Position numbers and translations under genes: made by a program. From Bacteroidota bacterium (GTDB taxonomy: Bacteria; Bacteroidota; Bacteroidia; Bacteroidales; VadinHA17), in NCBI GenBank assembly GCA_012838685.1, contig DUOU01000281.1:1-23278 (forward strand): a stretch of 23,278 nucleotides of DNA, given 5' to 3'. The notes below the pieces were generated by a model, which worked only from the letters and a program-made list of their open reading frames with translations, was not told the DNA's origin and ran no database searches. Of this stretch, positions 1 to 7,372 are shown one piece after another (position 1 is the stretch's first letter; every line of letters begins with the position of its first letter).

Positions 1-29
1 AAAAGAAAAAAGTAGGCAAAAAAGAAAAA

Positions 30-78
30 GTGTCAATAACCAGAACAACTCTACCGAATTATTTCCGGTTATTAACAC
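30..78. repeat. Imperfect inverted repeat / stem-loop
   Basis: GTGTCAATAACC at 30-41 pairs with GGTTATTAACAC at 67-78 with one mismatch. The stem can continue inward with GAA/TTC (43-45 with 63-65). It may be the 3' structure of a transcript entering from the left, but no long T-run follows, so a terminator role is only a guess. Confidence 0.4.
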
Positions 79-142
79 TATATTGCATCATAAAAATAAA
101 AAAATTGTATCAACTTAGAATTAACCAGTAGTGGTACTAAGA

Positions 143-162
143 ATGGGTAGTACTTTACCCAT
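143..162. repeat. Perfect 7-bp hairpin followed by T-rich DNA
   Basis: ATGGGTA (143-149) and TACCCAT (156-162) flank a 6-base loop. The next 20 bases are rich in T. This could be a weak intrinsic terminator for rightward transcription. Its stem is short and only partly GC, so confidence is low. Confidence 0.3.
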
Positions 163-361
163 AAGCTTTTATTTTTTTATTAGTGGTATATTCTATATAA
201 TGCTATTATTCTGCACTTTATCCGTAAAAAATTGGCCTAAACAATTGTTTCTTTTTGCAAATTTTGTTGATCTAAAGCATTCCATATCTAGAATTATTCC
301 CTCTTTTCAACAGCACAACCAAATGTATTGAATATTTTTTATTACGGAAATAAAATATCTC

Positions 362-369
362 TATTTTTG
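362..369 (+). promoter_or_regulatory. Bacteroidota -7 promoter element for the nuclease gene
   Basis: TATTTTTG matches the TAnnTTTG -7 element. A TTTT in place of the -33 TTTG lies 21 bases upstream. The start codon at 421 would leave a leader of about 45 nt. Confidence 0.35.
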
Positions 370-420
370 TTTTGAGGGTAATAATTAAACTCGCGGTCGG
401 TCGTTTTTTTATATAATACT

Positions 421-1158
421 ATGCCGTACAATAGGTATATCTTGACTTTCATTGTTAGTATGCTTTGCCATTCATACTTATTGGGACAACCAACCCTTCT
501 CCCAACTTCTACTGCTGGACAGATAATTACCCATAAATACTACACCCTTTCATATAGTGAGAATGACAAACAGCCATACTGGGTGGCCTACCTTCTTACC
601 GGCTCAATGGTTGATGGGAACGTAAAAAGAACCAACTACTTCAGGCCTGATCCACAAGTTACAACAGGTTCGGCGGAACTGTCCGATTATAAGAGGTCAG
701 GTTACAACAGAGGACATTTATGTCCGGCAAGAGATATGACATTTGATAGCGAAGCTATGTCCGAAACATTCTACCTGTCAAATATGAGCCCCCAGGTTCC
801 ATCATTCAATAGGGGTGTCTGGCAACAACTTGAAGGAATGGTTCGAAAGTGGGCAATTAATGAAGATTCTATTTTTGTGGTGACAGGTGGCATTATGACA
901 AACCCGATAGGAACAATCGGAACGAATGAAGTAACCGCGCCATCAGAATTCTATAAGATAGTGCTCGATCTGACCGGAGAAAGGAAGATGATCGCTTTTA
1001 TCCTTCCAAACCAAAAAGGTAAAAAATCATTTATGGATTATGCTGTATCTGTTGACAGTGTTGAGTCGGTAACAGGTATTGACTTCTTTTATAATCTTCC
1101 GGACAGCATAGAATATATCCTTGAAGGAACTATTGATAAATCCTTGTGGGGGTTCTGA
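421..1158 (+). CDS. Secreted DNA/RNA non-specific endonuclease (NUC1/Serratia nuclease family)
   Basis: A 245-residue protein predicted to cleave DNA and RNA without sequence preference in the periplasm or medium. Residues 1-23 form a signal peptide (hydrophobic core, then LLGQ). The family signature is NRGHLCPARDM at 96-106, where the usual DRGH is NRGH and His99 is the expected general base. The block LSNMSPQ (119-125) is followed by FNRGVWQQLE (129-138), in which Asn130 and Glu138 correspond to the metal-binding Asn and the conserved Glu of Serratia nuclease. The later VTGG and EFYKIVLD segments also fit the family. The gene stands alone: 200 bp separate it from the redox module downstream, and a TAnnTTTG element precedes it. 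A nutritional role (phosphate or nucleoside scavenging) is an inference. The family call is secure. Confidence 0.93.
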   Translation: MPYNRYILTFIVSMLCHSYLLGQPTLLPTSTAGQIITHKYYTLSYSENDKQPYWVAYLLTGSMVDGNVKRTNYFRPDPQVTTGSAELSDYKRSGYNRGHLCPARDMTFDSEAMSETFYLSNMSPQVPSFNRGVWQQLEGMVRKWAINEDSIFVVTGGIMTNPIGTIGTNEVTAPSEFYKIVLDLTGERKMIAFILPNQKGKKSFMDYAVSVDSVESVTGIDFFYNLPDSIEYILEGTIDKSLWGF

Positions 1159-1274
1159 AAGTCCTCGCTTTATCCCAATCAAATATGGAAATCTGCCTTA
1201 TCATAAAGTATTAAAAATCAATATTAATCGCTTTTTGCATCGGGCAACAGTCGCCAGATAACAAGAATCGCGAT

Positions 1275-1290
1275 CAATCAATAATGATTG
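1275..1290. promoter_or_regulatory. Small palindrome upstream of the NuoEF-like gene
   Basis: CAATCA-ATAA-TGATTG is a perfect 6-bp inverted repeat with a 4-base centre. It lies about 28 bases upstream of the -7-like element at 1318, so it could be a regulator site. There is no independent support for binding. Confidence 0.2.
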
Positions 1291-1317
1291 TGAAGCCCTC
1301 CCTCTCGCTAAAAAAGT

Positions 1318-1325
1318 TATCTTCG
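1318..1325 (+). promoter_or_regulatory. Near-consensus -7 element for the redox module
   Basis: TATCTTCG differs by one base from TAnnTTTG and sits 35 bases before the ATG at 1361. The same octamer appears at 5816-5823 upstream of the Memo-AMMECR1 gene. Confidence 0.3.
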
Positions 1326-1360
1326 CATTGGAATAGTTAAAATAGTTGGCCAATAGATCT

Positions 1361-3406
1361 ATGACACAGAAAATGGAAAGTAGTGGTGGAATTGTTCACG
1401 GTAACGACAAAGTAATTGAGGTTGTAAATGAACTCGTGGAGTTTTATGGAACAGCTTCGGATAAGGTTGTGCAGATATTGACAGGGATCCAGAACAGGCT
1501 GAACTATTTACCTGACGAAGCTTTGATAGAGGTGGCCAGATTAACCGATATCACGCCCGGACAGATTTCAGAGATTTCCACCTTTTATCCGCAATTCAGA
1601 CATAAGCCAACAGGCAGGCATATCATACAGTTTTGTGCCGGCACAACATGTTTTTTGAAAGGTTCCCGGGAGATAAAAGAGGCCTTCAGGGATTATCTGA
1701 AGATTGAAGAGAGCAAAAGTTGCTCTCCCGACAACCTGTTTTCCATTGAGGATGTCGAATGTTTGGGCGTATGCGCCATAGCGCCCGCTGTGAGGATAGG
1801 AAACGAGATTTATGGCAACCTTTCCACAGCGGATGTTGGCAGGGTTGTGGAGGGTTTCCTTGAATCGATCGAAAAAAAACCGAGGCCGGTCAATAAGTCG
1901 GCTCTTGATAACATTACCGGTGAAATAAGGGTTGGCATAGGCAGTTGTTGTGTCGCGAAGGGCAGTAAGGAGGTGCTGACGGAAATAGTGGCATACAAGG
2001 AGTCGAAAAATATTCCTGTTTTGGTGAAGCCCGTGGGGTGTACGGGAGCGTGCGGTTATACGCCTATTATGGATATAGTTTCCAATGAGGGAGACAGGAA
2101 GAGATACGTGGCGGTTACTCCCCAAGATGTCGAATCAATTATGGAGGAGAATTTTGGGGACAAGAAAAACATGGTCAATACGGTTGATGACGCAAGGGGT
2201 ATTATCTCCAAAAAACTCGACGACTATTTGGCCAAACAGACCAGGATAACGACAGATACCGGAGGGATCCTCTCCCCTGTCTCGCTTAATGAATATATCT
2301 CCAAAGGTGGTTTGGAGCCGTTTAAGAGGTTGGTAAACGAAAAAAATCGTTCACTGATTATTGATAGGTTGACCTTAAGCGGATTAAAAGAAAAAAGCAG
2401 TTCCAAATTGGTTGGCGAGGAGATCTGGTCGTTAAAAACCGATGAAAACGGCTCTCACGCTATTATCTGCTATAGTGAGGAGAATGACACGGGATCTTTC
2501 AAGGATAGGATGATGCTGGAAACCTTTCCTTTCAAAATAATCGAGGGGATGTTGATTATGGGTTTGGCCGCTGACATTGGGAGGGCCATTTTTCATATTA
2601 GCGATATGTACCCTTTGGCCAAGAGGCGAATTAAGAACGCGATATCGCAATATATAAAGGCAGGATACCTGGGGTACAATATTTTGGACAGTGGCTTCTC
2701 TTTCGAAATAATCGTAATCGAGGGGCCCGGGGATTTTATGTGCGGGGAGAGGGAGAGCGAGTTCGCGGGAATGAGGGTTTTGATGTTGAGCCCCGAAACT
2801 TTTTGCGGGGTTCCCAGTGTCTTTGAAAATGGAAATTCTGACGGCAACAATGCCCGTAAAACTCCCAACACACTGATTGTAGGTTTAACCGGGAGAGTTG
2901 ACACGCCGGGTGTGGTTGAAGTGGCGGAGGGAACCTCCATTGGGGTGATAATTGACCGTTTTGGCGGCGGAACGGAGAGCAAGGAAAATATTAAGGCTGT
3001 CCATATTGGGGGGTTGGCGGGATGTTTTATTCCTAAAGAGTTGTTTGATATGCCCCTGGATTATGACATATTTAGAAATAATTCTCTTTTTCTTGGACCC
3101 GGGAATATCGAGATGATCAATGAAGCCGACAGTATTGTCGATCTGACCCTTCATTTCGCCGATTTCGCCCGCAGGCAGTCGTGCGGTAAATGTGCGATAT
3201 GCAGGGCCGGAACAAAAAGGATGTACGATATAATCACAAAAATAAGGGAGAAAAACTGCGCGAAAGAGGAACTGGCCGAGCTGGAGCTTCTTTGTGTCCA
3301 CCTGAAAAAAGGAAGTTTGTGCGGATTGGGGAAAAACGCTCCAAATGCTGTTGTGTCGGCTCTGAAATATTTCAAAAAAGAGTTTGAAGATGGGCTTTTG
3401 GCCTGA
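1361..3406 (+). CDS. NuoE-NuoF-like (HymA-HymB-like) fusion protein with a degenerate flavin/NADH site
   Basis: A 681-residue fusion resembling the NADH-input subunits of complex I and of bifurcating hydrogenases. From the ATG at 1361, residues about 20-170 are a NuoE thioredoxin-fold [2Fe-2S] domain with all four ligands (C92, C97, C134, C138; spacing C-x4-C and C-x3-C). Residues about 190-265 are a second ferredoxin-like domain (C196/C197, C227, C231). The rest aligns with NuoF: CYSEENDTGSFKDR (370-383) replaces the usual CNADEGEPG-FKDR, a GPGDFMCGE block replaces GAGAYICGEE, an SLBB segment lies near 518-537, and the N3-type [4Fe-4S] ligands C608, C611, C614 and C654 are kept. The glycine-rich GRGGAGFPTGLKW loop that holds FMN and NADH is absent (337-356). 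An in-frame TTG at 1346 could add five residues; I prefer the ATG. Only 20 bp separate it from the next gene, so it is probably cotranscribed. It is likely a cytoplasmic electron-transfer subunit with an uncertain donor. Confidence 0.85.
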   Translation: MTQKMESSGGIVHGNDKVIEVVNELVEFYGTASDKVVQILTGIQNRLNYLPDEALIEVARLTDITPGQISEISTFYPQFRHKPTGRHIIQFCAGTTCFLKGSREIKEAFRDYLKIEESKSCSPDNLFSIEDVECLGVCAIAPAVRIGNEIYGNLSTADVGRVVEGFLESIEKKPRPVNKSALDNITGEIRVGIGSCCVAKGSKEVLTEIVAYKESKNIPVLVKPVGCTGACGYTPIMDIVSNEGDRKRYVAVTPQDVESIMEENFGDKKNMVNTVDDARGIISKKLDDYLAKQTRITTDTGGILSPVSLNEYISKGGLEPFKRLVNEKNRSLIIDRLTLSGLKEKSSSKLVGEEIWSLKTDENGSHAIICYSEENDTGSFKDRMMLETFPFKIIEGMLIMGLAADIGRAIFHISDMYPLAKRRIKNAISQYIKAGYLGYNILDSGFSFEIIVIEGPGDFMCGERESEFAGMRVLMLSPETFCGVPSVFENGNSDGNNARKTPNTLIVGLTGRVDTPGVVEVAEGTSIGVIIDRFGGGTESKENIKAVHIGGLAGCFIPKELFDMPLDYDIFRNNSLFLGPGNIEMINEADSIVDLTLHFADFARRQSCGKCAICRAGTKRMYDIITKIREKNCAKEELAELELLCVHLKKGSLCGLGKNAPNAVVSALKYFKKEFEDGLLA

Positions 3407-3426
3407 ATACTCAAAAATAAAGGTTT

Positions 3427-4482
3427 ATGATCAAGATAAAGATAAACAACAGAACTTTTGAAGTTGAGCCGGGTCGCACGATTCTGTCGATAGCGGAAGA
3501 TGGAGGGATAAAAATTCCGACACTTTGCCACTACCCGGGCATCGAAGAGGATGCCTCCTGTCTGATCTGCTCGGTCAGGAACAAACGGGATGGGACATTT
3601 ACCCCCGCATGCGCCACGATAGCTGAAGATGGGATGGAAATAGATACAAAATCCAAAGAGGTTATAGAATATAGAAAGAGGATAATCCGATTGATTTTGA
3701 TGGAACATAGGGCTGAATGTGAGGCTCCGTGCAGGGTGTCTTGTCCGTTTGGGCACGATATCCCATTGTTGAACAGATATTTATCTGAGGGCAAAATAAA
3801 GGAGGCCCTGTCGTTGCTGGTATCCGAAACCGGGGATAAGCCCCTTCACTGCCCGGAGTGCGAGGCTTTCTGCGAAACCAATTGTCGCAGGGGTTCTATC
3901 GACTCCCCTATCTCTATCAGAAATATTCGTATGTTTTTGTCTTCCAGGCTCGAAGAGACTTCAATAAAACCGGACGACCAGTCGCGACCGGACAATGAAT
4001 ATAAAAAGTTGTTCAGCTCCAAAATTACGGCACTGACGGCCGCTGAATTGTCGGAGTGGTTGAAAGAGTGCGAAGATACTACAGAACGTTACAGGGAAAT
4101 CGGAGATTACCTCACTGCCGGTTATGAGGCCAAAAACTGCATGCATTGCGATTGCAGGGCGGCCAACGATTGCGGATTAAGGGAGATAGCCGCCCAGTTG
4201 GGCGTTACCGACCCCCCTGAAAAATTTGACTCCCTTCCAATAGAGAAAAAAATAAACCGAAACGCCAATTTGGTTTTTGAAAGGGCAAAATGTATTAAGT
4301 GCGGTCTTTGCGTGAGAGCGTGCAATGATCTGGACGGCAGGGTCGCATTGACATATCTGAACAGAGGTCTGGACCTGATCGTTTCTGAGCCTATAGGTGT
4401 CGATTTTCGTTATATACATAGCGAAAAAGCGGACATTTATTCCAACATTTGTCCTACCGGCGCGCTCAGAAAAATCAAATAA
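3427..4482 (+). CDS. Multi-cluster Fe-S protein: [2Fe-2S] ferredoxin, GltD-N-type Fe4S4 domain and NuoG/HydA-like ferredoxin segment
   Basis: A 351-residue, cysteine-rich, apparently cytoplasmic protein and the likely partner of the preceding NuoEF-like fusion. Residues 1-77 are a plant-type [2Fe-2S] domain (C34, C45, C48, C62), as at the N-terminus of NuoG and [FeFe]-hydrogenase. Residues about 95-175 resemble the Fe4S4 domain II of dihydropyrimidine dehydrogenase and GltD: C98, C102, C106 in CEAPCRVSCP, then C142, C145, C149 and C153 ending in NCRRGSIDSP. A third cluster region begins at C238-x2-C241 with C249, similar to the NuoG/formate dehydrogenase segment. CIKCGLCVRAC (289-299) and ICPTGAL (341-347) form a ferredoxin motif whose second CxxCxxC is missing, so one [4Fe-4S] cluster is expected there. 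There is no molybdopterin, H-cluster or FAD/NAD(P) domain. I infer that it passes electrons between its neighbour and an unknown acceptor. Confidence 0.82.
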   Translation: MIKIKINNRTFEVEPGRTILSIAEDGGIKIPTLCHYPGIEEDASCLICSVRNKRDGTFTPACATIAEDGMEIDTKSKEVIEYRKRIIRLILMEHRAECEAPCRVSCPFGHDIPLLNRYLSEGKIKEALSLLVSETGDKPLHCPECEAFCETNCRRGSIDSPISIRNIRMFLSSRLEETSIKPDDQSRPDNEYKKLFSSKITALTAAELSEWLKECEDTTERYREIGDYLTAGYEAKNCMHCDCRAANDCGLREIAAQLGVTDPPEKFDSLPIEKKINRNANLVFERAKCIKCGLCVRACNDLDGRVALTYLNRGLDLIVSEPIGVDFRYIHSEKADIYSNICPTGALRKIK

Positions 4483-4495
4483 ATCGCAACTTTAA

Positions 4496-4503
4496 TAACC
4501 TTG
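4496..4503 (+). promoter_or_regulatory. Near-consensus -7 element for ung
   Basis: TAACCTTG is one base off TAnnTTTG and lies between the Fe-S protein stop and the ung ATG at 4554. It implies a leader of about 45 nt. Confidence 0.3.
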
Positions 4504-4553
4504 CGAAAAGAATCAATTAAACCTGTGAATTTTGTTTATCAGCGAGAAAGAAA

Positions 4554-5219
4554 ATGAATGTTAAAATCGAACAGAGTTGGAACTCGAAACTAACGGATGA
4601 GTTTAATAAACCCTATTTCAAGGAATTGACCGATTTTGTCAGGGAAGAATATTCCAAAAAAACAATATATCCTCCCGGTGGGCTTATCTTCAATGCCTTC
4701 AATATGTGTCCGTTTGACAATGTAAAGGCAGTTATTATCGGCCAGGATCCTTACCATGGACCCCAACAGGCACATGGATTGTGTTTCTCGGTCAGGGAGG
4801 GCGTTGAGATTCCCCCAAGTTTGAGAAACATCTATAAAGAGATTGAAAATGATCTTGGAATCAAGCCATTGGCTTCGGGAGATCTGACCAGGTGGGCTAT
4901 ACAGGGGGTGTTGTTATTGAACGCGACGCTAACCGTTGAGGCACACCGTGCGGGATCACATCAGGGAAAGGGTTGGGAGCGATTTACAGATTCCGTTATT
5001 TCATTGTTAAACAGAGAAAAAGAAAACCTTGTTTTTTTTCTTTGGGGAGCCTATGCGCAGAGAAAAGGAGAGGTAATTGATCGCGACAGGCATCTTGTCC
5101 TGGAATCTGTCCACCCCTCGCCTTTATCGGCCTCAAGGGGCTTCTTTGGAAACAACCATTTCAGCAGGTGCAACAATTACCAAAAAATGGCCGGCAGGGA
5201 ACCAATAAACTGGGAATAA
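4554..5219 (+). CDS. ung: Uracil-DNA glycosylase
   Basis: Removes uracil from DNA to start base-excision repair. The 221-residue length is typical of family 1 enzymes. GQDPYHGPQQAHGLCFSV (63-80) is the water-activating motif, with catalytic Asp65, Tyr67 blocking thymine and Phe78 stacking on uracil. LLN (121-123) supplies the uracil-recognising Asn123. HPSPLSASRGFFGNNHFS (187-204) is the leucine-loop motif with catalytic His187. The start at ATG 4554 gives the expected short N-terminus before the SWN...F..PYF segment. It follows the redox genes after 71 bp and appears to have its own promoter. Identification is secure. Confidence 0.98.
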   Translation: MNVKIEQSWNSKLTDEFNKPYFKELTDFVREEYSKKTIYPPGGLIFNAFNMCPFDNVKAVIIGQDPYHGPQQAHGLCFSVREGVEIPPSLRNIYKEIENDLGIKPLASGDLTRWAIQGVLLLNATLTVEAHRAGSHQGKGWERFTDSVISLLNREKENLVFFLWGAYAQRKGEVIDRDRHLVLESVHPSPLSASRGFFGNNHFSRCNNYQKMAGREPINWE

Positions 5220-5343
5220 CCGGTCAAGTCGTCTTTTTTGTAGTTAACCCGGTCAATTCTTTGACGAACATACCTTTCTTTTTGACTAAAAATATATGTT
5301 ATATACATTCTATCTCTATTTTTATTAGCCTATTAAATAAAAT

Positions 5344-5799
5344 ATGAGCGGCGATAATTATTATATGCAGGGAACAAACAACACGCCGAAAATTGATTTT
5401 AACGGTGTTACCGGCGAGTTGCTTTTAGAAGGTCGTTCCATGCCCTCCAACTCTATTGGGGTTTATGGCGAGGCGTATGAATGGATAACCAGGTACGCTG
5501 AAGATCCAAGGCCGACAACAAACTTTAGAATGAACCTTGACTACTTCAACACTTCATCTGTTATATGGATATCCAAGATGATCAAGGTTTTGAGCAATAT
5601 GGAGTTCCCTGACTATACATTGATGCTTTATGTCTATCTGGACATAGAAGATGTTATTGAACTGGACCCCCAGGATGTGGTTGATCTGTTGACACCTATG
5701 TTCGATTTCAATAAAGAGCCAACGGTTAACCTCTGCATAAAGCTCTGTGGCCTGGACTCCAACGGAAAAGTTATAAAAGAATCTGACGTATTGCTCTGA
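5344..5799 (+). CDS. SiaC-like regulatory phosphoprotein (DUF1987)
   Basis: A 151-residue cytoplasmic protein of the DUF1987/SiaC family. In Pseudomonas aeruginosa SiaC is reversibly phosphorylated on a Thr by the kinase SiaB and phosphatase SiaA, and in the unphosphorylated form activates the diguanylate cyclase SiaD. Here the matching region is LDYFNTSS (65-72), and Thr70 is the likely phosphosite. The N-terminal PKIDFN...GELLLEGRSMPSN block and the YGEAYEWITRY helix also fit the family. No SiaA, SiaB or SiaD gene lies in the window, so partners must be elsewhere if they exist. The gene is flanked by ung (124 bp upstream) and the Memo-AMMECR1 gene (88 bp downstream) and is probably its own transcription unit. 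The family is likely; the biological output is unknown. Confidence 0.82.
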   Translation: MSGDNYYMQGTNNTPKIDFNGVTGELLLEGRSMPSNSIGVYGEAYEWITRYAEDPRPTTNFRMNLDYFNTSSVIWISKMIKVLSNMEFPDYTLMLYVYLDIEDVIELDPQDVVDLLTPMFDFNKEPTVNLCIKLCGLDSNGKVIKESDVLL

Positions 5800-5815
5800 T
5801 AACGGACAAAACTGT

Positions 5816-5823
5816 TATCTTCG
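5816..5823 (+). promoter_or_regulatory. Near-consensus -7 element for the AmmeMemoRadiSam genes
   Basis: TATCTTCG is one base off TAnnTTTG and identical to the octamer at 1318. It lies 64 bases before the ATG at 5888 and upstream of the palindrome at 5857-5873, so the palindrome would fall in the 5' leader. Confidence 0.3.
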
Positions 5824-5856
5824 TTTTTCATCGAATACTTTATTTTTTGTTTAAAT

Positions 5857-5873
5857 GGTACTAACTTAGTACC
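5857..5873. promoter_or_regulatory. 17-base perfect palindrome, operator-like
   Basis: GGTACTAA-C-TTAGTACC has two perfect 8-base arms around one base and ends 14 bases before the start codon at 5888. This size and symmetry suit a dimeric regulator site. With a one-base centre it is a poor RNA hairpin, which favours a DNA-binding role. The half-site GGTACTAA recurs at 133-140. Confidence 0.35.
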
Positions 5874-5887
5874 TTAAAACTATTGTT

Positions 5888-7372
5888 ATGAGGGCAATTC
5901 TTTTATCGATAATTTTAATGCTACCCATTATGAAATGTTCTTCGCAAGAGATTTCTAAAGAGAGACAACCGTACGCTGCCGGGAGGTTTTACACTTCGGA
6001 TCGAAAAGAACTTGTAGCGGAGCTTGATGCGTTGTTCGACGAGTGCCTAAAAGTGGAAGCACCTGGTTTGGCCCGGGCCATTATTGTTCCCCATGCCGGC
6101 TATGTATATTCAGCTAGTGTCGCCGCCTCCGCCTTCGCCACTACTCCCAAAAAAGGATCGTACAAAAATATTTTTATAATCGGATCCACGCATGTTATGG
6201 GATTCTCCGGAGCATCTGTCTATGAATCAAAAGAATATGTTACTCCTTTGGGAGTTGCTACCACTAATCGCATGATTACAGGCAAGTTGAAAGAATCGGC
6301 TCTTTTTGCTTTTCCTGAACATTTACATGATAACGACCATGTAATTGAGGTTGTTATACCTTTTATTCAAAACTATTATGAAGATAATCCCCAAATAATT
6401 CCGATTATTGTCGGGACTGACGACAGGAACACGATCAAGAAAATGGCGGAGACATTGAGACCTTGGTTCACTCCGGAAAATTTATTCGTGATAAGCAGCG
6501 ATTTTTCGCATTATCCCTATTATGACGATGCTGTTGTGGTTGATAGCCTTACGGCGGAAGCGTTGATGTCGGCCAATCCGGACCAATTCTTGAAAGTGCT
6601 CAGGAATAATTCGTCGAAAAGGATTCCGGGTCTGGCTACAAGCATGTGCGGCTGGTCGTCGGGTCTTCTTCTTCTGGATATGATCCAGGGAAGCCCCGGT
6701 TTAGACTTTAAAAAGATTGACTACCAAAATTCAGGCGACTCCCGGTATGGCGACAAATCGGGTGTTGTCGGTTATAACGCTATCGGACTGTATGAAAAGG
6801 GGAATCTGTTTGATAGTGAGCTGTTATTTACCGATAAAGAGAAGGAGGAACTGTTTAGAATCGCCAGATTGTCGATAGAATCATGGCTTAACAACAGGAG
6901 ATATCCAACAATTGATGGATCGGGCATAAACCAAAAATTAAAAGAAAAATACGGCGCGTTCGTGACGTTGAAGATAGATGGGGTATTAAGGGGGTGTATA
7001 GGGAAATTCGTTTCAGACGATCCTCTGTATAAGGCAGTAAGTGAATCGGCCATATCATCCGCCTTCAGTGATCCCCGTTTTCCCCAACTGACAAAGGATG
7101 AATACCCGAACATTGATATTGAAATAACTGTCTTGGGGCCAATGAAACGTATTTATGATAAAAACGAAATTGTTTTGGGCAGGCATGGGGTATATATCAG
7201 GCAAGGGTCAATGGCGGGCACATTATTGCCCCAGGTAGCGATTGAAAACGGTTGGGACGTTGACGAGTTCCTTGAGTATACCTCCCAATATAAGGCGGGA
7301 ATCGGACGTTCCGGATGGAAGAGAGCGGAATTGTATATCTATGAAGGGGTGGTTTTCGAAGAAAAAAGATAG
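5888..7372 (+). CDS. AmmeMemoRadiSam system proteins B and A fused (Memo-AMMECR1), predicted exported
   Basis: A 494-residue two-domain protein. Residues 1-20 look like a signal peptide (hydrophobic run, then KCSSQ). The Lys before Cys17 makes a lipoprotein signal unlikely. Residues about 27-300 are a Memo domain: PHAGYVYS with His69, GSTH with His102, SSDFSHYPYY with Asp205 and His208, and MCGW with Cys254 match the metal-site residues of Memo proteins. Residues about 315-490 are AMMECR1, with the invariant LRGCIG at 367-372 and DPRFPQL at 395-401. Memo and AMMECR1 are usually separate genes (system proteins B and A) found with a dedicated radical SAM enzyme, present here at 9508. The next gene starts inside its last 32 bp, implying translational coupling. 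A palindrome sits just before the start. The system's reaction is, to my knowledge, not established. Confidence 0.9.
   Translation: MRAILLSIILMLPIMKCSSQEISKERQPYAAGRFYTSDRKELVAELDALFDECLKVEAPGLARAIIVPHAGYVYSASVAASAFATTPKKGSYKNIFIIGSTHVMGFSGASVYESKEYVTPLGVATTNRMITGKLKESALFAFPEHLHDNDHVIEVVIPFIQNYYEDNPQIIPIIVGTDDRNTIKKMAETLRPWFTPENLFVISSDFSHYPYYDDAVVVDSLTAEALMSANPDQFLKVLRNNSSKRIPGLATSMCGWSSGLLLLDMIQGSPGLDFKKIDYQNSGDSRYGDKSGVVGYNAIGLYEKGNLFDSELLFTDKEKEELFRIARLSIESWLNNRRYPTIDGSGINQKLKEKYGAFVTLKIDGVLRGCIGKFVSDDPLYKAVSESAISSAFSDPRFPQLTKDEYPNIDIEITVLGPMKRIYDKNEIVLGRHGVYIRQGSMAGTLLPQVAIENGWDVDEFLEYTSQYKAGIGRSGWKRAELYIYEGVVFEEKR

Larger units (their letters stand above)
1..420. other. AT-rich intergenic stretch with two hairpins
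   Basis: No convincing gene is seen. The one open frame here (131-331) is a low-complexity Phe/Ile/Leu-rich translation with no recognisable domain and begins inside a hairpin region, so I do not call it. The stretch holds an imperfect inverted repeat (30-41 with 67-78), a perfect 7-bp hairpin (143-162) and a promoter-like TATTTTTG at 362-369. The first 15 bases could be the Lys-rich end of an upstream gene stopping at 13-15, but that is too short to support. Confidence 0.6.

Noticed and set aside
131..331. 66-codon open frame in the AT-rich start of the window
   Set aside because: Low-complexity hydrophobic translation with no domain, no ribosome site and a start overlapping a hairpin region. 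Most likely chance.
1568..3756. Long antisense open frames across the NuoEF-like and Fe-S genes
   Set aside because: The plus-strand translation gives clear conserved Fe-S motifs in register. The antisense frames show no family motif and are shadows.
5252..5265. GTCAA-TTCT-TTGAC hairpin and repeated CCGGTCAA (5220 and 5249) after ung as a terminator
   Set aside because: The 5-bp stem is short, and the T-rich stretch begins only about 10 bases later. Not strong enough to call.
7242..7340. TTG-initiated N-terminal extension of the membrane protein
   Set aside because: It reads out of frame through the conserved AMMECR1 C-terminus and adds a hydrophilic segment. The ATG at 7341 gives a normal membrane-protein start.
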